Source: Candidatus Zhuqueibacterota bacterium
GTDB taxonomy: Bacteria; SM23-31; B21-G16
NCBI GenBank assembly: GCA_003644825.1
Contig: QNDJ01000029.1
Location: 1 to 10,034 of the forward strand
Reading direction: 5' to 3'
DNA length: 10,034 nt
Under the pieces are notes generated by a model, which was given only the letters and a program-made list of their open reading frames with translations, ran no database searches and was not told the origin of the DNA. Position numbers and translations under genes: made by a program. Positions 7,703 through 10,034 of the stretch are shown piece by piece (position 1 is the stretch's first letter; each line of letters begins with the position of its first letter).

Positions 7703-7731
7703 ATAATATAAATTTTTATAAAAAATGTCAA
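7703..7731 (-). promoter_or_regulatory. Sigma-70-type promoter of ssb and the nup operon
   Basis: The minus strand carries an exact TTGACA (7731-7726), a 17-nt AT-rich spacer, and TATTAT (7708-7703), one mismatch from TATAAT. Transcription should start near 7696, leaving a leader of about 36 nt before ssb with its AGGAGG. The promoter sits immediately after the rnhB-yraN stop (7741), within a gap of 80 bp. It is the best promoter in the window. Confidence 0.8.
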
Positions 7732-7740
7732 GCAATTTTT

Positions 7741-8697
7741 CTAAACCCAGAAAGCATCCTTTATATGATTAATTTTAACAAATCCATCCTTTTCAAGTTT
7801 AATTGCTAATACATCAAAACGGCAGTCAATATTATACAGATTCATTTCCTGTAAATATATATTAGCCATTTTTCCTATTTGTTTTTGCTTTTTTTGAGTG
7901 ACCCTGAACTCCGGTTCACCAAACCCACCTTTTTTATTTGTTTTAACTTCTATAAAAACCAGTGTGCCCTGGAATTCAGCCACAATGTCGATTTCTCCAT
8001 CACTTCGCCTGAAATTTCTCTCTATAATTTTGTATCCTCTTTTTCTCAGGTAATTACAGGCTATATCTTCTCCATATCTCCCTATACCCTTTCTTTCATC
8101 ACCAATTAGAAACTTCTGACAGAAAGTAACCCTGTGAACCGGAGATATACCGATATCTTTTATCTTTTCTATATGATATCTTGTTCCATATCCTTTATTT
8201 TTGTCGAACCGATATTCCGGATATTTTTTATGATACTCTTTCATTATTCTATCCCTTGTTACCTTTGCAATAATGGAAGCCGAAGCAATGGATATTGAAT
8301 GAGAATCTCCATCTATTATTGCATAAGGTCTGGGCTTAACATCAGGTTTGTATTTTCCATCAACAATGATTTTATCAGGTTTTTCAGAAAGATTTTCAAT
8401 AGCAATTTTCATCGCTTTTAATGAAGCTTTTAAAATGTTCAGTCGATCAATTTCTTTCTCATCGATTATTCCAATTCCATAACATACGCAATTCTTTATA
8501 AGATAATTATAAAGCTCTTCTCTTTTAGATTCGGAAAGTTTTTTTGAATCGTCGATTCTTGAATCGTAAAAATCCCTTGGAAGTATAATAGCAGAAGCAA
8601 CAACAGGACCTGCAAGAGGACCTCTACCCGCTTCATCAACTCCTGCCAGGTTATATGTTCCTTTCTGCCAGATTTTTTTATCAATTATTGCTTCCAT
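7741..8697 (-). CDS. rnhB: Fused ribonuclease HII - YraN (UPF0102) protein
   Basis: This 318-aa protein joins two families usually made as separate proteins. Residues 1 to about 200 are RNase HII, which nicks RNA or single ribonucleotides in DNA duplexes. GVDEAGRGPLAGPV (19-32) holds D21 and E22; D113 (IIVDGKYKP) and D131 (DGDSHSISIASASIIAKVTRD) complete the metal site, with the same spacing as in E. coli RnhB. GYGT (169-172) is the ribonucleotide-recognition motif. From about 205 the chain is YraN/UPF0102: GRYGEDIACNYLRKRGYKI, then DGEIDIV (D237) and VFIEVKT (E250, K252), a PD-(D/E)xK nuclease-like core whose function is not settled. Both domains appear intact. Start ATG 8697 follows AGGAG (8707-8703) by 5 nt. 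The gene is 21 nt downstream of comEC and probably coupled to it. Confidence 0.95.
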   Translation of the reverse strand: MEAIIDKKIWQKGTYNLAGVDEAGRGPLAGPVVASAIILPRDFYDSRIDDSKKLSESKREELYNYLIKNCVCYGIGIIDEKEIDRLNILKASLKAMKIAIENLSEKPDKIIVDGKYKPDVKPRPYAIIDGDSHSISIASASIIAKVTRDRIMKEYHKKYPEYRFDKNKGYGTRYHIEKIKDIGISPVHRVTFCQKFLIGDERKGIGRYGEDIACNYLRKRGYKIIERNFRRSDGEIDIVAEFQGTLVFIEVKTNKKGGFGEPEFRVTQKKQKQIGKMANIYLQEMNLYNIDCRFDVLAIKLEKDGFVKINHIKDAFWV

Positions 8698-8704
8698 TTA
8701 TTCT

Positions 8705-8723
8705 CCTGATGAAAACAATCAGG
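8705..8723 (-). promoter_or_regulatory. Hairpin joining the comEC stop to the rnhB ribosome-binding site
   Basis: On the minus strand, CCTGAT (8723-8718), a 7-nt loop TGTTTTC, and ATCAGG (8710-8705) form a perfect 6-bp stem. The left arm contains the comEC stop TGA (8721-8719). The right arm covers the first three bases of the rnhB Shine-Dalgarno AGGAG (8707-8703). A ribosome finishing comEC would melt the stem and free the site, which is the usual layout for translational coupling. No T-run follows, so it is not an intrinsic terminator. Confidence 0.5.
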
Positions 8724-10034
8724 GAATACGAACCCTTTCTATCTTATCTCCATCACTCTTAAAAACAATTGTTCCATCAACATCCGTTCTTAATATTTTT
8801 GAATTAATCAAAGCATATCGATTAAGAACATCCGTTGAAGGATGATTAAAGGGATTAAAAGCTCCAACACTTATCACCGCATACTCTGGATTAACAATCC
8901 TAATGAAATCCATAGTTGAAGATGTGCTGCTTCCATGGTGAGGGACTTTTAATACATCACTTCTCAGGATTTCGCTCCATATCTTTAGCAAACTTTCCCC
9001 TTTTTTCCCTATATCACCGGTAAACAATATTTTATTTTTCCCATATACAAGAAGAATAACAAGAGAATTATCATCTTCGTTCAATTTTCCATTCATAAAC
9101 ACAGGGTTCAATATAAATAAATATTTATTTTTTCCTAAAATAATCTTTTTCCCAGCCTTTAATCTTTTTATTGGAATTGAACTGGTATTCAATACTTTAT
9201 GAATATTATCAACAGGTTCAAAATAGTTTGATGCTTCTGATTCAATAAACTCATCTATTCTATACCTCTCTAAAATGGAAATACACCCACCTGTATGGTC
9301 AATATGATTATGAGAGATAATGATTTTATCCAAGTGTCTTATCCCCTTTTTCTCAAAATAGGGTATAATGGAAAAATCAGCAGCTGTATAATCTTTCATT
9401 CTTGTTCCAGTATCTATCAGAATCTTCTTTCCTGAAGGGAAGTCAAGCAAGCATGCATCACCCTGACCAACATCAAAAAACATTATCTTCAGTTTACCAT
9501 CACCTAAAAAACAAAATCTATTCCAGAAAATCAAATTAAAAACCATCAAAGGTATTATAATCTTCTTATTATTTACTTTATATTTCTTCAAAAGATAAAA
9601 AACCAAAACTATGAACAGTATCCCAGTTAAAAAAAATGTATCCTTTCTGGACAAAGCCAGAACAGAAAAAGAAAATTCAGATGTAATTTGAGATATCTTT
9701 ATAAGTAAGGAAAGAAGAAGCTCTGCCATTCTCTCAAGAAACTGTTCAGGAAAATATGGTATAACTCCCAGTATTATCGATACTGCAACAAGAAAAATTA
9801 TAACACCAAAACCGGGTATGAATATAATATTAAGCAAAATCGATAATATTGAAACTCTTGAAAAATAATAACCGATAAAAGGCATAGTAAAAATGATAAT
9901 TCCTGCAGAAACTCCGACCGAATAGGTTATATAATTCAGAATTTTACTTTTAACACCTTTTCCCGGTTTCAAATAATTATAAAGAAGGTTTCCAGAAAAT
10001 ATTATAGCCGCAACTGCAGAAAAAGAAAGTAAAA
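8719..10034 (-). CDS. comEC: ComEC/Rec2-family DNA uptake protein, C-terminal part (5' end outside window)
   Basis: The minus-strand frame is open from the right edge to the stop at 8719, giving 437 residues; the N-terminal OB-fold and most of the competence membrane domain lie outside. The visible part begins LSFSAVAAII, inside the competence domain. Hydrophobic segments follow (about 9990-9520), including ILLNIIFIPGFG. Then comes a metallo-beta-lactamase-like domain: FDVGQGDA (about 9480-9457), HNHIDH (9312-9295), LFTGDIG and VPHHGSS (histidines at 8940-8935). ComEC forms the inner-membrane channel for single-stranded DNA in natural transformation, and this domain is thought to act as the nuclease degrading the other strand. 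Family members are about 700-800 aa, so roughly 300-400 residues are missing. TTG at 9972 and other internal codons are not the true start. rnhB-yraN follows after 21 nt. Confidence 0.93.
   Translation of the reverse strand, partial: LLSFSAVAAIIFSGNLLYNYLKPGKGVKSKILNYITYSVGVSAGIIIFTMPFIGYYFSRVSILSILLNIIFIPGFGVIIFLVAVSIILGVIPYFPEQFLERMAELLLSLLIKISQITSEFSFSVLALSRKDTFFLTGILFIVLVFYLLKKYKVNNKKIIIPLMVFNLIFWNRFCFLGDGKLKIMFFDVGQGDACLLDFPSGKKILIDTGTRMKDYTAADFSIIPYFEKKGIRHLDKIIISHNHIDHTGGCISILERYRIDEFIESEASNYFEPVDNIHKVLNTSSIPIKRLKAGKKIILGKNKYLFILNPVFMNGKLNEDDNSLVILLVYGKNKILFTGDIGKKGESLLKIWSEILRSDVLKVPHHGSSTSSTMDFIRIVNPEYAVISVGAFNPFNHPSTDVLNRYALINSKILRTDVDGTIVFKSDGDKIERVRIP

Noticed and set aside
7458-8684. 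Plus-strand frames at 7458-7673 and 7879-8109, and a minus-strand frame at 8496-8684
   Set aside because: They overlap ssb and rnhB-yraN, whose true frames carry full catalytic or OB-fold motifs; the minus-strand one is only an alternative frame of rnhB.
9970-9972. TTG at 9972 as the comEC start
   Set aside because: The frame stays open upstream with competence-domain sequence (LSFSAVAAII), so the gene runs past the window edge.
1-10034. CRISPR array, tRNA, rRNA, insertion sequence or attachment site
   Set aside because: No regularly spaced repeats, cloverleaf, transposase motif or flanking direct repeats were seen on either strand.

Overview
This is an AT-rich bacterial chromosomal segment, nearly fully coding, with no rRNA, tRNA, CRISPR array or insertion sequence visible. 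The secreted M1 peptidase ends in a YPNPFN-type C-terminal module (FlgD-Ig-like / type IX sorting-tail family). Such tails are widespread in the FCB group and in neighbouring uncultured phyla such as Cloacimonadota, Marinimicrobia and WOR-3. Together with the low G+C and the lipoprotein-based transporter, this suggests an uncultivated, diderm, peptide-using heterotroph of that broad kind. The exact phylum cannot be fixed from this window.

Layout. The left edge holds the 5' two-thirds or so of a class I SAM methyltransferase on the minus strand (1-439). A 174-bp divergent intergenic region separates it from the plus-strand M1 metallopeptidase (614-2587). The rest is on the minus strand and reads right to left: the C-terminal part of ComEC (from beyond the right edge to 8719); a fused RNase HII-YraN protein (8697-7741); a consensus-like sigma-70 promoter (7731-7703); ssb (7660-7241); and a complete BMP-family nucleoside-type ABC transporter. 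The transporter consists of the substrate-binding lipoprotein bmpA (7178-6114), a double ATPase nupO (6148-4634), and two permeases, nupP (4656-3565) and nupQ (3547-2624). A hairpin with a T-run at 2614-2584 ends this unit, just short of the convergent M1 gene.

How the parts fit. comEC (DNA uptake channel) and rnhB-yraN (RNA:DNA hybrid cleavage plus a nuclease-fold domain) form one unit with a 21-nt gap. A perfect 6-bp hairpin there contains the comEC stop codon and covers part of the rnhB Shine-Dalgarno, which points to translational coupling. The promoter after rnhB-yraN starts a second unit, ssb-bmpA-nupO-nupP-nupQ. This ties the single-strand DNA-binding protein to an uptake system whose characterised relatives carry purine nucleosides. 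The neighbourhood as a whole concerns DNA import, DNA processing and nucleoside salvage, while the M1 peptidase supplies amino acids from outside the cell.

Main annotation correction: nupQ has no ATG, GTG or TTG in the correct frame before codon 65 of the conserved reading frame. A strong GGAGGT lies 5 nt before an in-frame CTG at 3547, so the gene most likely starts there (307 aa). An ATG-only call at 3355 would lose the conserved N-terminus. I found no clearly new defence or mobile system; the points of interest are the gene fusion, the odd start, the coupling hairpin and the operon make-up.
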